Positions 23,526-35,263 of a DNA stretch of 64,000 nucleotides are shown here, piece after piece. Below the pieces are notes generated by a model. It was given only the letters and a program-made list of their open reading frames with translations. It did no database searches and had not been told where the DNA came from. A program made the position numbers and the translations under genes. Origin of the DNA: Pinus tabuliformis (taxonomy: Eukaryota; Streptophyta; Pinopsida; Pinales; Pinaceae); assembly GCA_031772625.1 (NCBI GenBank), contig CM062817.1:952652842-952716841 (forward strand), read 5' to 3'. Numbering within the stretch: position 1 is the first letter of the stretch; each line of letters opens with the position of its first letter.

Positions 23526-24831
23526 GATCCATTTACGTGATCATTCTCTGGAATGCTATGTCAATACCACAATTCATGTATCATTTGTTAGATTTTTTGA
23601 CGATGTATATGTATCTATTCTTGCTTGTAGGTTTTTCGGTGACAGACTCCAATTCCCTATGTCCACTTGTAAATCATTTCACACCTCACTTTAGTTCGAC
23701 CTTCACGCTTTACGGGCAATCTGTTACACAATATTTTGTCACTGTCCCTGTACTCCCCGTCCACGATCCTGGAGGACCTTTACAGTGAACCTGACATGCT
23801 TTCCCATTATGAAGAAAATCCCAGTATGTCCCTCTTAATTAGCGGAATAATTCCCCTTTGCATCATTTCCCAAGAATCTTCCTTTTATCCTAGTTTACAA
23901 GATGGGTGCTAGTGACCAGTTTCCTCCTCATGCAAATTTGCAGAGATTAAAACTATCCCTAGTGTCGTACGGAGCAATTGAGCCCTTTTCCAGTCGTGTT
24001 GATCCACTTTTGGCAAGTTTTTTAAATATGGAGTTGAAGCTTCTAGCTGTAGAAGCTTTGTAACGGAATTGGTAGATGGTTGGGCTGGATGGAGCTGAGG
24101 AAGTCACTTTGGCCTCCTTTCCCCTATTAGGATGGAACAAACTCAAGATATAAGACCTTCTCTTATGATGAGAGGAACCATCTCCCATCCATCCAAACTA
24201 TATAAACCTCTCTTTCCCCAAGCTAAACTAGTTTTGGACTGAGTTTGAATGATCAGCAAGTCATCTATAGCCTGTAGCTTTCTAGTGTATGTTTGAGGGA
24301 GAATAGTGTGTTTTGTTTTGGTTTGAGAATAAGGAGAAGAGGCCTTGAAACTTCCATTGTTGGGGCTATCCATGAGATATCAATAGAAGTGTGGGAAGCC
24401 AGATACGTTGGAGGAGACCAACAACGTCAAGGCATTGGTTGTAATCTCTTTCTGATTTACATGAATACACCTATTGATTGATTTTCTACATGAAGTGTTA
24501 TTTTACATCTTTATGGCTTAATGTTCCTTGACCTATTAAGTAGGCTAAATACAATATTGTATGCTTGCACGTTTGTTGTTGTTGTTTATTTTCTTGTTTC
24601 AGGTATTTGAAGGAAGGAAATGAAGGATAGTTGGACTGAGGAAGTAGGATCATCACCAAGAAGAATAACATTCTAAGAGGTGGGCCCTCTTAATTGATTC
24701 TAGCTTAAGGTGATTTTCCATAGATTGTTTGTTTGTAGCTATACCCGCTCTCTTAGGCTATAGCAATTTCTTATGTCCGCACCGAGAATTTACGTGCACC
24801 ACACCCCTTTGTCGCCTTCAACACCATCATA
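23526..24831. other. Unassigned sequence right of the Tat element
   Basis: No recognisable coding domain on either strand. TATATAAA at 24,199-24,206 followed by a C/T-rich stretch looks like a core promoter, and CTTGTTTCAG at about 24,592-24,601 looks like a 3' splice site. This could be an old LTR or gene fragment. Nothing supports an assignment beyond that. Confidence 0.35.
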
Positions 24832-25105
24832 TCCATGGATTCACATCCTGTAACTTGGTCATCCCATATCCTAAAATAGGAATTCCAGCTTCGCCACAAT
24901 CTTTGCAAAACCCTCCACCAAGATAGCTAGAGTGTTTTCCTTATCCCCTTTGTCCCCGCTACAAATTAGTGCATCCACGGATTCATAGATCCCATATCGT
25001 GAAACAAGAAGTCCAGGTTAGCCATAGTCTTAGCATGCTCCTCCACCAAGATAGCTAAATTCTCCTTTGCCCCTTCATCCCTGTTCAACACAGATACATC
25101 CATGG
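24832..25105. repeat. Two-unit tandem repeat, about 130-140 bp
   Basis: Each unit starts ATCCATGGATTCA or ATCCACGGATTCA, contains ATCCCATATC, and then CTCCACCAAGATAGCTA. The second starts at about 24,972. A third start (ATCCATGGATTTT) begins at about 25,090 and breaks off. Confidence 0.7.
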
Positions 25106-25227
25106 ATTTTCCTATTTACCTTGGTATTTTATTTCCTTGGAGGATAGGCTACAGGTCAAATTGACCAAATTGATTCCATTCCCAGGGGCCACGAATCCAT
25201 TTTCAAAAGGCATGTGATATTGTTAGA

Positions 25228-25350
25228 CATCCAGACATAATAGGTAGCGAATTGTTTGCACTCTTCTTCTCCAAACATAACAGGTATCCAGCTGCTTGCG
25301 CTCTTCTTCCCCAAAGACATAACAGGTAGCCAGCTACCTATGCTCTTTCC
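25228..25350. repeat. Three-unit minisatellite, about 42-45 bp
   Basis: Units share GACATAATAGGTAGC or CATAACAGGTA-CCAGCT followed by a GCTCTTCTTC-type block, three times in a row with moderate divergence. Confidence 0.7.
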
Positions 25351-25859
25351 TCGATAATAACTCAGTCATCAAAATAATAATTTAATATAAAATACGTTTT
25401 CAATGCAAAATGTAATTTCAAGCTAAAATTATAATTTCGTTTTATAATTTGGTTCCGTAGACTTTATTTTCCTTCTCTCTTGGTCTTATAGTTTATCTTT
25501 AGTATTATAGACTTTAAAACATCATTTCATTTTATTTCAATAGATGTCTTAAAAACTCCTTAATTGTGGAGGTGAGATTTGTTTAGACTTGTGGCAAGGC
25601 ATGATAGTATCACTAGTTCCCAACCAAACAAATAGGGGACGCTTAGAAATGAATGAGAGACATCACAGTGTAAGCCACAATTATCAAACCCAAAATTATC
25701 AGTAGTGTAGAGTAACATTCGGTGGGAACCTTAAGGTACATGGATGATGTTAAATGTTGAACAAAGAGCACAAGATTACACAAAAATTGTAGAAAAACAT
25801 TCCTTAATGTTTTCACCAACTTTACCACACTCTATAAATGCAAGAAAAACCCCTTAAAT
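25351..25859. other. No recognisable feature
   Basis: AT-rich sequence. The lower part may be the diverged 3' continuation of the adjacent minus-strand LINE, but no motif confirms it. Confidence 0.4.
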
Positions 25860-26470
25860 ATCTTGACCCACTACATTCTTCAAGCCATTAAAGATCATAA
25901 ACCCTAATTTTCCAAAGGTCGATCCTTCGAAGACCCTCCAAGGTAGATGCCAAGAGGACCACATCGTCAATAAGAGGATAATGGAGAACAAGACATGTTG
26001 AAATAATCAAGGGTTCAATATGATCCTACAAAAAAAATTCATGCTCATTGATATATATCCTAAACAACGCGGACGAGAGAGGATGCATGTGATTCACCCC
26101 AATGGTCTTCTTGATAAAACTAGACAATACATTCATTATTTGGAGGCAACCAAGAACAAAGTAATAGACATATAATATTAGTAAACAAAATATTTGAAAT
26201 GCCAATGTCATTCATGGAACAATGCCTCCCTCAATATAACATCAAACAACTTTGAAAAACCTACAAAGTAGAAGAATCCTTTTGAAGAGAAATGTCTCCC
26301 CTCCTCCATGATGGCACAAATGTTGAGGATATGGTTGATGGTTTGATATTGAAGTCAAAATCCTTCCTTAACCCTTCAGCCAAAGAGGTCTCTCCTCAAG
26401 TATCTCTACTAATATCCTATGAAGAGTCATAGCATTTAGCTTTGAAAGTATGACCCACCATGATCATATT
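25860..26470 (-). pseudogene. LINE (non-LTR retrotransposon) reverse transcriptase fragment
   Basis: Read on the minus strand across several frames: CAIMEEGRHFSSKGFFYFVGFSKLFD corresponds in part to the conserved FVDFKKAFD region. Next comes SSFIKKTIGVNHMHPLS, the degraded GVKQGCPLSP block, with LFRIYINEHEFFL after it. LIDDVVLLASTLEGLRR is the catalytic YADD region with the YA lost, and a trace of MIFNGLKNVVG follows. The order and spacing are those of a plant LINE RT. Many stops and frameshifts; ends not found. Long dead. Confidence 0.75.
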
Positions 26471-27219
26471 AATAAATGACAACCACTAAAATAATGTGAT
26501 AATGTATTTGGAATTTCCTTGCAAAAAAAAATTAACTTCTTGTTTTCCCATTTTCCATAGTGAAAGTAGATTTCTTTCTCTAAACTAGCCCAACTTAACG
26601 AAAAAATAAATGTATAATTTCATTGAAAATATGATAATAACCAACCTCAATTTATTTATTTTTCTTTATATGGTGTCACTTGTGTAATTTGAATTGATAT
26701 ATTAAATTTATTGAAGTGTCTTCATTGTTCCTAATAGGTAGAACTAGTGGACTACAATTCCAATATGAACAAATATCATTCCACTATGGAGATTTATATA
26801 TTTAGAGGTCATTAATAAATGTTAGTGCTTGATATGTTTCTCAAGAAAGGAACCTATTGGACTACATGGAAAAACAAAATGCATTGAGGTATAAAACAAT
26901 TTCCATGCACACCATAGAACTAAGCTACTTCAATAATATTTGTCCTCATGCCATTGATAAAATTTTCCCTTATTAACTAATTGATATTGTGATTGTTAAG
27001 CTATTTGATAAATTGGATGCGATAGTATTATATGGTATATTATGCTAAATGATTGATTAATGATTAAGTTTGTGGTTAGAGTTAAGTTTGATTAAGCTTG
27101 ATTATGCTTTTAAGTATAGGGCTATAAATTAATTTTGGTCCTCTCATGACTCTTTGACTTTGATTAAATAACTAATAATGTTTGATTATTTATGATGTAT
27201 TAATTATTATGAATCCATC
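26471..27219. other. AT-rich spacer without identified features
   Basis: No coding domain, LTR pair or repeat array seen. The AT content is high and ORFs are absent on both strands. Confidence 0.4.
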
Positions 27220-28067
27220 ATGAAGATAAATGTATGGGAGGTGGTGCTGAGGCTAGAGAACAAGTTAGTAGTTGGTTGCATATGGATCTACAAACTAAAG
27301 CATGCAACTCATGGGAGCATCGAGAAGTACAAGGCTAGATTTGTGGCCAAAAGCTTCTTTGAGGTAGAGGGAGTGGACTATGAGGAAACATTTTCACCAG
27401 TGGAAATACATTCCTCGATCATACCCATTCTAGCATTAGCTACATAGATGGGGTGGACAATCCACCAGATGGATGTGAATACCATATTTCTCGATGGCGT
27501 TGTGGAGGAAGAAATTTGCATAGAGACGCCAAAGGGATTTGAGATGAATGGGAGACTTGTGTAGATTCAAAATAGCCTTGTATGGTGCCAAACAAGCACC
27601 ATGAGCATGGTACACTCAAATTTATACATATATCAGTTGATTGGGATTCACCAAAAGTGAAGTAGATGACAACCTCTATCACATTGTTGTATATGTCAAG
27701 TTTCTTATCTTGGTATTGTATGTTGATGACTTGATACTTAGAGGAGATGAGTAGTGATTCATAGATGAAGGACATGGGATTGATACATTACTTCCTTGGG
27801 CTGGAAGTATGGCAGGGTGATGGTGAGATGTTTGTGAGTCAAGGTAAGTATGCCTCCGAATACTTTAGAGATTTTACATGGAGAACTGCAAGCCTATGGA
27901 CACGCCTCTAGCTACAAACTGGAGGAAGGAGAGTGCTTCTTTAGGAGAGGCAGTAGATGCTACCATCTACAAACAACTTGTGGGATCCTTGATGTATCTG
28001 GTGAACACAAGGCCTGACATATGTTATGCAGCTAATTAGTTGAGTCAAGCCATGGTTAATCCCACCA
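27220..28067 (+). pseudogene. Ty1/copia reverse transcriptase fragment
   Basis: Starts inside the copia RT with WIYKLKHATHGSIEKYKARFVAKSF, where the conserved text is W-K-K-G--EKYKARLVAKG. It continues with VDYEETFSPV, then IHQMDVNTIFLDGVVEEEI after a stop, and KGFEMNGRLV. The YxDD region around 27,715-27,735 is frame-shifted. The last recognisable text, near 28,010-28,060, is RPDICYAAN--SQAMVNPT, the start of the RT-RNase H connection. It breaks off where the 28-31 kb repeat field begins. No LTR, gag or integrase belongs to it here. Confidence 0.8.
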
Positions 28068-31000
28068 TTATTAATGATTGATATTATAAACCAAACAAAA
28101 TAATGAACTCAAGGGATTGATATTATAAACCCAAATGAACAATAAACCCAAGGGATTAATACTAAAACCCTAATGAACAATAAACCCAAGGGATTAATAC
28201 TAAAATCCCAAGGGATTATAAACCCAAGGGAATAATAAACCCAAGGGATTGATATAATAAACCCAAAGGAATAATAAACCCAAGGGATTATTATTTATTT
28301 TCATGGTGAGACAATCATTGTCACAATGTGACATTGAACCATGGTTGGCTATGATTGACAATGGTTTACCATGATCGATATTATAAACCTAAGGGTATAA
28401 TAAACCCCAGGGATTGATATTATAAACCTAAAGGAATAATAAACAAATGGGTTAATACTAAAACCCTAAGGGTTTATGAACCCAAGGAAATAATATTAAA
28501 CCCATGGGACTAATATTATAAACCCAACATTGTTAAACCCAAATATAAACACTACAAACACTAAAATAAACATGCTTTATTTTTATGATGAGTCAATCAT
28601 TGTCAAAATGTGATATTCAACCAAGGGACTAATATTATAAAACCAACATTGGTAAACCCAAATATAAATACTACAAAAACTAAATAAACTTGGTTTATTT
28701 TGAAGGTGAGACAATTCTTGTCACGATGCGACATTCAACCATGATTGACCATGTTTGGCTATGATTGACAATGGTTTACAATGATTGATATTATAAACCA
28801 AACGCAATAATGAACCCATGGGATTGATATTATAAACCCAAATAAACAATAAACACAAGGGAGTAATAGTAAAACCCCAATGAATAATAAACCCAAGGGA
28901 TTAATACTAAAAGCCCAAGGGATTATGAACCCAATGGAATAATATTAAACTAAAGGGACTAAGACTATAGACCCAAAAATATTGAAGCATGGGACTAATA
29001 TTATAAACCCAACATTGGTAAACCCAAATATAAATACTACAAACATTAAAATAAACATGGTTTATTTTGATGGTGAGACAATTCTTGTCACAATGCGACA
29101 TTCAACATTTATTGACCATGTTTGGATATGATTGGCAATGGTTTGCAATCATTGATATTATAAACCAAACAAAATAATGAACTCAAGGGATTGATATTAT
29201 AAACCCAAATGAACAATAAACCCAAGGGATTAATAATAAAACCCTAATGAACAAAAAACCCAAAGGATTAATACTAAAATCCCAAGGGATTATAAACCCA
29301 AGGGAATAATAAACCCAAGGGATTGATATAATAAACCCAAAGGAATAACAAACCCAAGGGATTATTATTTATTTTCATGGTGAGACAATCATTGTCACAA
29401 TGTGACATTGAACCATGGTTGGCTATGGTTGACAATGGTTTACCATGATCGATATTATAAACCTAAGGGCATAATAAACCCTAGGGATTGGTATTATAAA
29501 CCTAAAGGAATAATAAACAAATGGGTTAATACTAAAACCCTAAGGGTTTATGAACCCAAGGAAATAATATTAAACCCATGGGACTAATATTATAAACGCA
29601 GTTGAATCCCAAAAATGATATCTAATATAATGCACTGCGTAAATCCCCCATACTTAAACCCAACATTGTTAAACCCAAATATAAACACTACAAACACTAA
29701 AATAAACATGCTTTATTTTTATGATGAGTCAATCATTGTCAAACTGTGATATTCAACCAAGGGACTAATATTATAAAACCAACATTGGTAAACCCAAATA
29801 TAAATACTACAAAAACTAAATAAACTTGGTTTATTTTGAAGGTGAGACAATTCTTGTCACGATGCGACATTCAACCATGATTGACCATGTTTGGCTATGA
29901 TTGACAATGGTTTACAATGATTGATATTATAAACCAAACATAATAATGAACCCAAGGGATCGATATTATAAACCCAAATGAACAATAAACCTAAGGGAGT
30001 AATACTAAAACCCCAATGAACAATAAACCCAAGGGATTAATACGAAAAGCCCAAGGGATTATTAACCCAATGGAATAATATTAAATCGAAGGGCCTAATA
30101 CTATAGACCCAACAACATTGAAACATGGGAATAATATTATAAACCCAACATTGGTAAACTCAAATATAAAAACTACAAACACTAAAATAAACATGGTTTC
30201 TTTTGATGGTGAGACAATTCTTGTCACAATGCGACATTCAACCATGATTGACCATGTTTGGCTATGATTGGCAATGGTTTACAATGATTGATATTATAAA
30301 CCAAATGGAATAATGAACCCAAGGGATTGATATTATAAACCCAAATGAACAATAAACCCAAGGGATTAATACTAAAAGCCCAAGGGATTATGAACCCAAT
30401 GGAATAATATTAAATCGAAGGGCCTAATACTATAAACACAACAATGGTAAAGCCAAATGTAAATACTAAAAAATCAAAATAAACATGATTTAGTTTGATG
30501 GTGAGACAATCATTGTCAGAATGTGAGAATCAACAATGGTTTACCATGATCAATATTATAAACATAAGGGAATAATAAACCCTTGGGATTAATATGAGAA
30601 ACCCAAAGGAATAATAAAACAAAGTGATTAATACTAAGGCCCCAAGGGATTATGAACCCAAGAGAATAATATTAAATCCAAGGGACTAATATTATAAACA
30701 TTAAAATAAACATGATCGACCATCATTGATTTACATATTGAGACAATTCCTATCACAATTCCATTTTGGGCCATGGTCAACATTATAATAAACCATGTTT
30801 GACTCAGGAATAATAAACCCAAGTGATTGATATTATAAACCCAAGGGATTAATACTAAAACCCCAAACTATTATGAACCTAAGCCAATATAATTAAACAA
30901 AAGGGACTAATAATATAAACCCAAGGGAATAATGAACCCAAGGGATTGATATAATAAACCCAAAAGAATAATGAACCCAAGGGATTAACAATAAAACATC

Positions 31001-31120
31001 AAGGGATTATAAATCCAAGGAATTATTAATATTAAAAAGTTGAAGAATGAAGAAAACCAATAATTTGATATTGTAGACCATTGGGAATTAATAAACCCAA
31101 GGGAAAAATATTAGAAACTT
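28068..31120. repeat. AT-rich higher-order tandem repeat field
   Basis: Built from variants of a short unit around TATTATAAACCCAAGGGA, AATAATAAACCCAAGGGATT and AATACTAAAACCC. It is punctuated by a conserved block GGTGAGACAAT-nTTGTCACAATG plus AACCATG-ATTG-CCATG. These blocks fall at about 28,303, 28,706, 29,072, 29,378, 29,841, 30,207 and 30,499. The spacing pattern repeats with a period of about 1.08 kb: 28,087-29,160 matches 29,161 onward at offset 1,074, and a partial third unit follows. The array decays after 30,500. The block contains the short palindrome GACAATCATTGTC. No ORF of interest. Confidence 0.9.
29598..29654. mobile_element. 57-bp insertion in one higher-order repeat unit (MITE-like)
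   Basis: The matching unit at about 28,523 reads TATAAACCCAAC without interruption. Here 57 bp are inserted and TAAAC is present on both sides (29,593-29,597 and 29,655-29,659). The insert starts GCAGT and contains ACTGC 36 bases later, so the inverted ends are not at the two edges. The duplication suggests transposition, but a mutational origin is possible. Confidence 0.45.
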
Positions 31121-32139
31121 GTTGTGCTATACAACAAGCCTCCCTATTTCAAAATTTTTATATAAAAATTCTAATAAGAAATGGGTCCCATTTTTAATAA
31201 ACTTAGCTAAAATCAATAGTTCTAGATAATAAGTCTTTTTTCTTTTAGGATAACTTCAATAAAAATTGCATTTTGTAAAAAGTACATATGATACATGAAA
31301 ATCCTTATGATGAGGTCCGATCCAATGTAAACGCGAAACAAAACCTTGTCATAAGATAAACTATAAATGAAACATATCGCATCGCACACATCCTTTGGCT
31401 AAAAGATGGACTTAATGTTTCCTTTTGCATTCCCAGATGTGATAACACAATCAGAAAGCGCATATCAAAAATTTCTTAAGGAAACATTCCATGGGGTCAT
31501 ACAACTCCACCGATGCAATAAGTCGATCACAATCGTGCATCGGTAAGGTCCCGAAACACATAACAAATGCCCATTTGAGATCCACCGTTGTAATTTCATC
31601 ATCATAAATAAAGGCGCGCTTTTCAATAAAGTGGAAATAGTACAATTAAATGAATGCTTGTAGGTTTTAAGAGCATAAATCATTACTAAATGAGAAATAA
31701 ATGATTTATTGATTTCTTAAATATTATGCCGCCTCCCTATGACAACTCACTCTTTATTGCAATCGGAGCTATATGAAGGAAATGGCTAAAGCATAAAGTT
31801 GGGCCTATCAATCTGCGATATGTGATTATTGTTAATCACTGATCGAGAAAGTCACGATATTCACTTTAAAGAACCGTTATTAATATGTGCGACGTGACAT
31901 ATCATTATGGAATTTAATGATCACGATTGGTAGTTGTGGAAATCATTAATAAAGTATTTATGGTTGAATCCTTCAAGGATTTCATCTGTGATAACATAAT
32001 ATATCAAATTCATATCACTTATTGCACTTAATTACTATTAATCTTATGTATTGTGCATTACCTTGGAATTGATTTTCTCCTCTATTATGGTCATATTTTT
32101 CTTTTGCAGAGTAAGTCTGAATTCATCAATTCAACAGAA
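31121..32139. other. Leader-like region before the unknown ORF
   Basis: No coding domain. It starts with GTTGTGCTATACAAC. A hammerhead-like motif lies at 31,303-31,356 (see findings). TTTTTCTTTTGCAG ending at 32,109 is a good 3' splice-site sequence just before the ORF at 32,140. Confidence 0.4.
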
Positions 32140-35027
32140 ATGTCAAAGAAATCAAAGAAAGTAAATATTCCAGTCTTAACCAAAGAGGAACCAGTAAAGA
32201 AGGTCTTGATAGGTGATACTACCTGCATCGGCCTGGGCAAAGCTTCATGGGAAAGCATATACAATTTATTGGAAGGTAAAGATCCAGAAGAAATTGAAGA
32301 AGAAAAGGGAACAATTGATTCCACTGACAAATCAGAGAATACTCTCAAGGATTTGGCCAGCTCTTTTCTCCACAGAATAGCTGCCCGTGCCAGAATATTA
32401 CCCTACAATGACTTAGTTAGATGGGTAATCGAGAGTATCAACATAATAGACAAAGAATTTTTTTACTGTTGATGGAAGGATGTTCGGGTCGTTCAGAGTA
32501 GAAGATATCAAAAAGATGTACCATTTGGCAGAACCACATAAGCATTACAACAAGGCATTTGTCGAAGCCTTTGCCAAAGAAAATGATGTGGAATCAGATC
32601 CTATCAGGCAGTGTAGGCATTACCAAAAAAACATAAGCATGAATCAACGGGTATGTATTCCATTGACTCCTTAGCATCTCCTTATGACTATGTTGGTGCT
32701 ATGATATGTAGACTCTTTAGAGTCTCCTATTTCGCTAGGTTTTCAATTCAAATGGCTCCTTTAATGGAGGTACCGGTTAAATCGTATATCATGGATTGGG
32801 CAACCATTTTGTCTGATAAAATGGCCAACCATATCATCATTTATAGAAGAAATAGGTTCGTGACTACCCCGATAATACCCCTGTTTTATATGAGTGCCTA
32901 CATTATGGACACTATCTGTTTCAATTCTGATTACCCCATTCTAGGTTGGAAATGGACTCCACAAGACCCAACCCCCATTCACATCTATCATAAGGAATTG
33001 TGGAAAACCCATTATAAAAACCATCTTTATAGAATCTGTCATGGTTTTGTCTTACCTATTCATTATGCTATATTCAATAAATCCGCTCCTTGGTTATCCG
33101 ATGAAGCCAGTGTCGACTTAACATCAATTGGTAATTGGTTTGGTGAAGAAAATTTCACCTACATTAGACTTTTTGGAAGCACTACTGCTCCACATGTTCT
33201 CCCCTTATACATTCCCGATAAACTATTTGCTAGGGAAATAGCTTATCAAATCACAGAAGAAGGGATGTCCAGAAACCTAAAGGAGTCCAAAAAGCAAATG
33301 TGGCCTTCATTCCCCCTCCCATGTGGTACTTTCACACTACATGACTTCAAACATGCAGAGAAAGAAGCAGAGAAAATAAAAGTGCTCAAGTTAACAATCA
33401 TTCCAAAGAGGCAATATGATCCAAAAGAAATAGCCTATTACTTCACCTCTCATGTAAAAATTGCCATGTTTGAACATGAGAAAGATGATTATGATGATTT
33501 GTTCACCTCAACTGATTTATTTTCTCAAGTAAAACAACTTGCAAAAATCAAATTGGGAGCAAAGGGAGTAGAAGCATTTGTAAAGTTCAGAACAAGGAGG
33601 TTGCAAACTCTACTGATGGACTTATTAAATACCACCCCTATGCTGCAACATGAAGGCCAAAGTGAAGGAAAAACTACCCAGAAGATTCCTGAAAAGTAGA
33701 AGAGCCCTGAGATTATTAGTGTTCCGATTGAAGGGACAAGCAACCTGCCCAAAATGTAGCAGGATATAGAAATCATTCCCGAAAATACCATAGAAGGGAT
33801 TGTACTAAAAATAGAAGAAATACCACCCCTTGATGTATTCTACAGTCCAAAGCACAGGGATGTAGTTAAAAGATAGAGGAAAAAGAGGAAAACCGATCAA
33901 GGACGTCTTTTAACTTCTCAGGACGAAATGATGAATGTGGTATGGAAGTCAGAAGTCAATCCTTCAGAGGATTTAACTAAATTATCTCAGTATGCAGGGG
34001 TTTATAAAACAACAATGGAAAAAGCCTTAGAGGTCAGTCAACTAATCAGGGATAAAGATCAAAGGATCAATCAGCTTGAGATGCAATCAGCAGAAGAATA
34101 GCAAAATATTAATCAACTAGAACAACAGCTAGCAGAACAAAGGCAACAAAATGAGAAACTTAAAGAAAAATTGAATCTAGAGAAACAGAAAATTGATAAG
34201 CAGGCTCTCCAGAAACAACAGAAGTTGTCGCAAGAACTAAGAAGCCTTCAGATAGCAATTGAGTAAGAAAACAAGGCCAAGGATGATCAAATTGCACAAG
34301 TAAAATTACAGATAGAAAAATACAAAGGTTATCCACAGGTGAGTGAATTCAAAAAATAAGCCTTGGAGATAACCAAAGCCTTGTCCTAGAAATTGAACAT
34401 CCTTTCCCATAATATATCATTGTCCGACCCATTGTGCGACATCCCTGCATCATTGATTGAGAAGGAAATTGACAGAATATTGGAATTGGAGAAAGAAAAT
34501 GAAAAATAAAAAACTTTCTCTCTTGGCAAAATCCAAAGGAAGGAATGGCTGCAAATCTTCCAAAAATACAAGAATCACACAAGGAAATCCTATTTTCGGA
34601 ATCGGAATCTCAGCTAATAAAAGTTGAAAGAGAAGCTTCTAGAGCCAGAGCTACAATGAATGGTGTAATCGAATTAGTAAATAATAGTTTACAAATGTCT
34701 AATTTGATTTTTGATTGCTCTCTAGGTAAAATCTTGAAAGTAAAGGCACTAGAACATCATTGGAGACAGGAGCTGAAAAGTAGAGAAAAATAGATCAGAA
34801 AAGTTCAAAACTTGACATGGGATAAATTTTTGTTTCTTCTAGTCAAGCCTCATAGCCAGCAGATGGCCTTGAAATTCCTATTTGACGCGGTCAACTGTAT
34901 GGTTCCCGAACTCTCTGATGCCACCTATATAGCCCAACTACATTCTAGGATGAGTCAACCTCCGGAAATCCAGCCAATGCTAGCAATCTATGAGCTGCAA
35001 GCACAAGAGAAGAAGCTGATTCAATGA
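32140..35027 (+). pseudogene. Unknown long ORF related to the giant-LTR protein (about 960 codons)
   Basis: Start taken as ATG 32,140 (MSKKSKKVN), 30 bases after a possible splice acceptor. Open blocks: 32,140-32,472; 32,480-32,674 (shifted); 32,653-33,699; then the same frame with stops to about 34,510; then 34,545-35,027 in another frame. The 33,700-34,500 part is rich in Gln, Glu, Lys and Leu with heptads, a clear coiled coil. The N-terminal half matches the LTR-embedded protein in order: IMDWATILSDKMANHI to IFDYAKFITDRIHDQF, GNWFGEENFTYIRLFG to GDWYLYQNHIEIRIYG, and LYIPDKLFAREIAYQI to KYLPMRLFAMEYYRQI. No RT, protease, gag or zinc knuckle is present. Function unknown. It may sit in a second giant LTR or be a transposon accessory gene. 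Confidence 0.6.
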
Positions 35028-35263
35028 ATTAGTTCAACTGCCATCGCACTGCTATTTTTATACCAAATCCTAGATTTTCATGTCACAGTTTGAACAACTT
35101 ATAGCGATTTTTGTTGATAGTAGTTTTTATTTTTATTATTTAAGACCCTTTCATGTATTTAGAAAGGGTCCTCAATTTGTATAAAATTTTGACTTGGGAA
35201 GTTGCACTACTGTACTTCTAAATATTTTTTTAATCAAAAACTGCATCAAGGTTTCACATTTTT
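35028..35263. other. Spacer after the unknown ORF
   Basis: AT-rich; no feature seen. Confidence 0.4.

Noticed and set aside
24199..24206. TATATAAA as the promoter of a host gene
   Set aside because: No coding sequence follows; kept only as a remark in the regional entry.
23537..24373. Several 60-90 codon frames on both strands as small genes
   Set aside because: No homology I recognise, no conserved start context, no domain; expected by chance in this length.
28068..31120. Regular short repeats that could be mistaken for a CRISPR array
   Set aside because: Plant context, units vary in length and sequence, no unique spacers, no cas genes.
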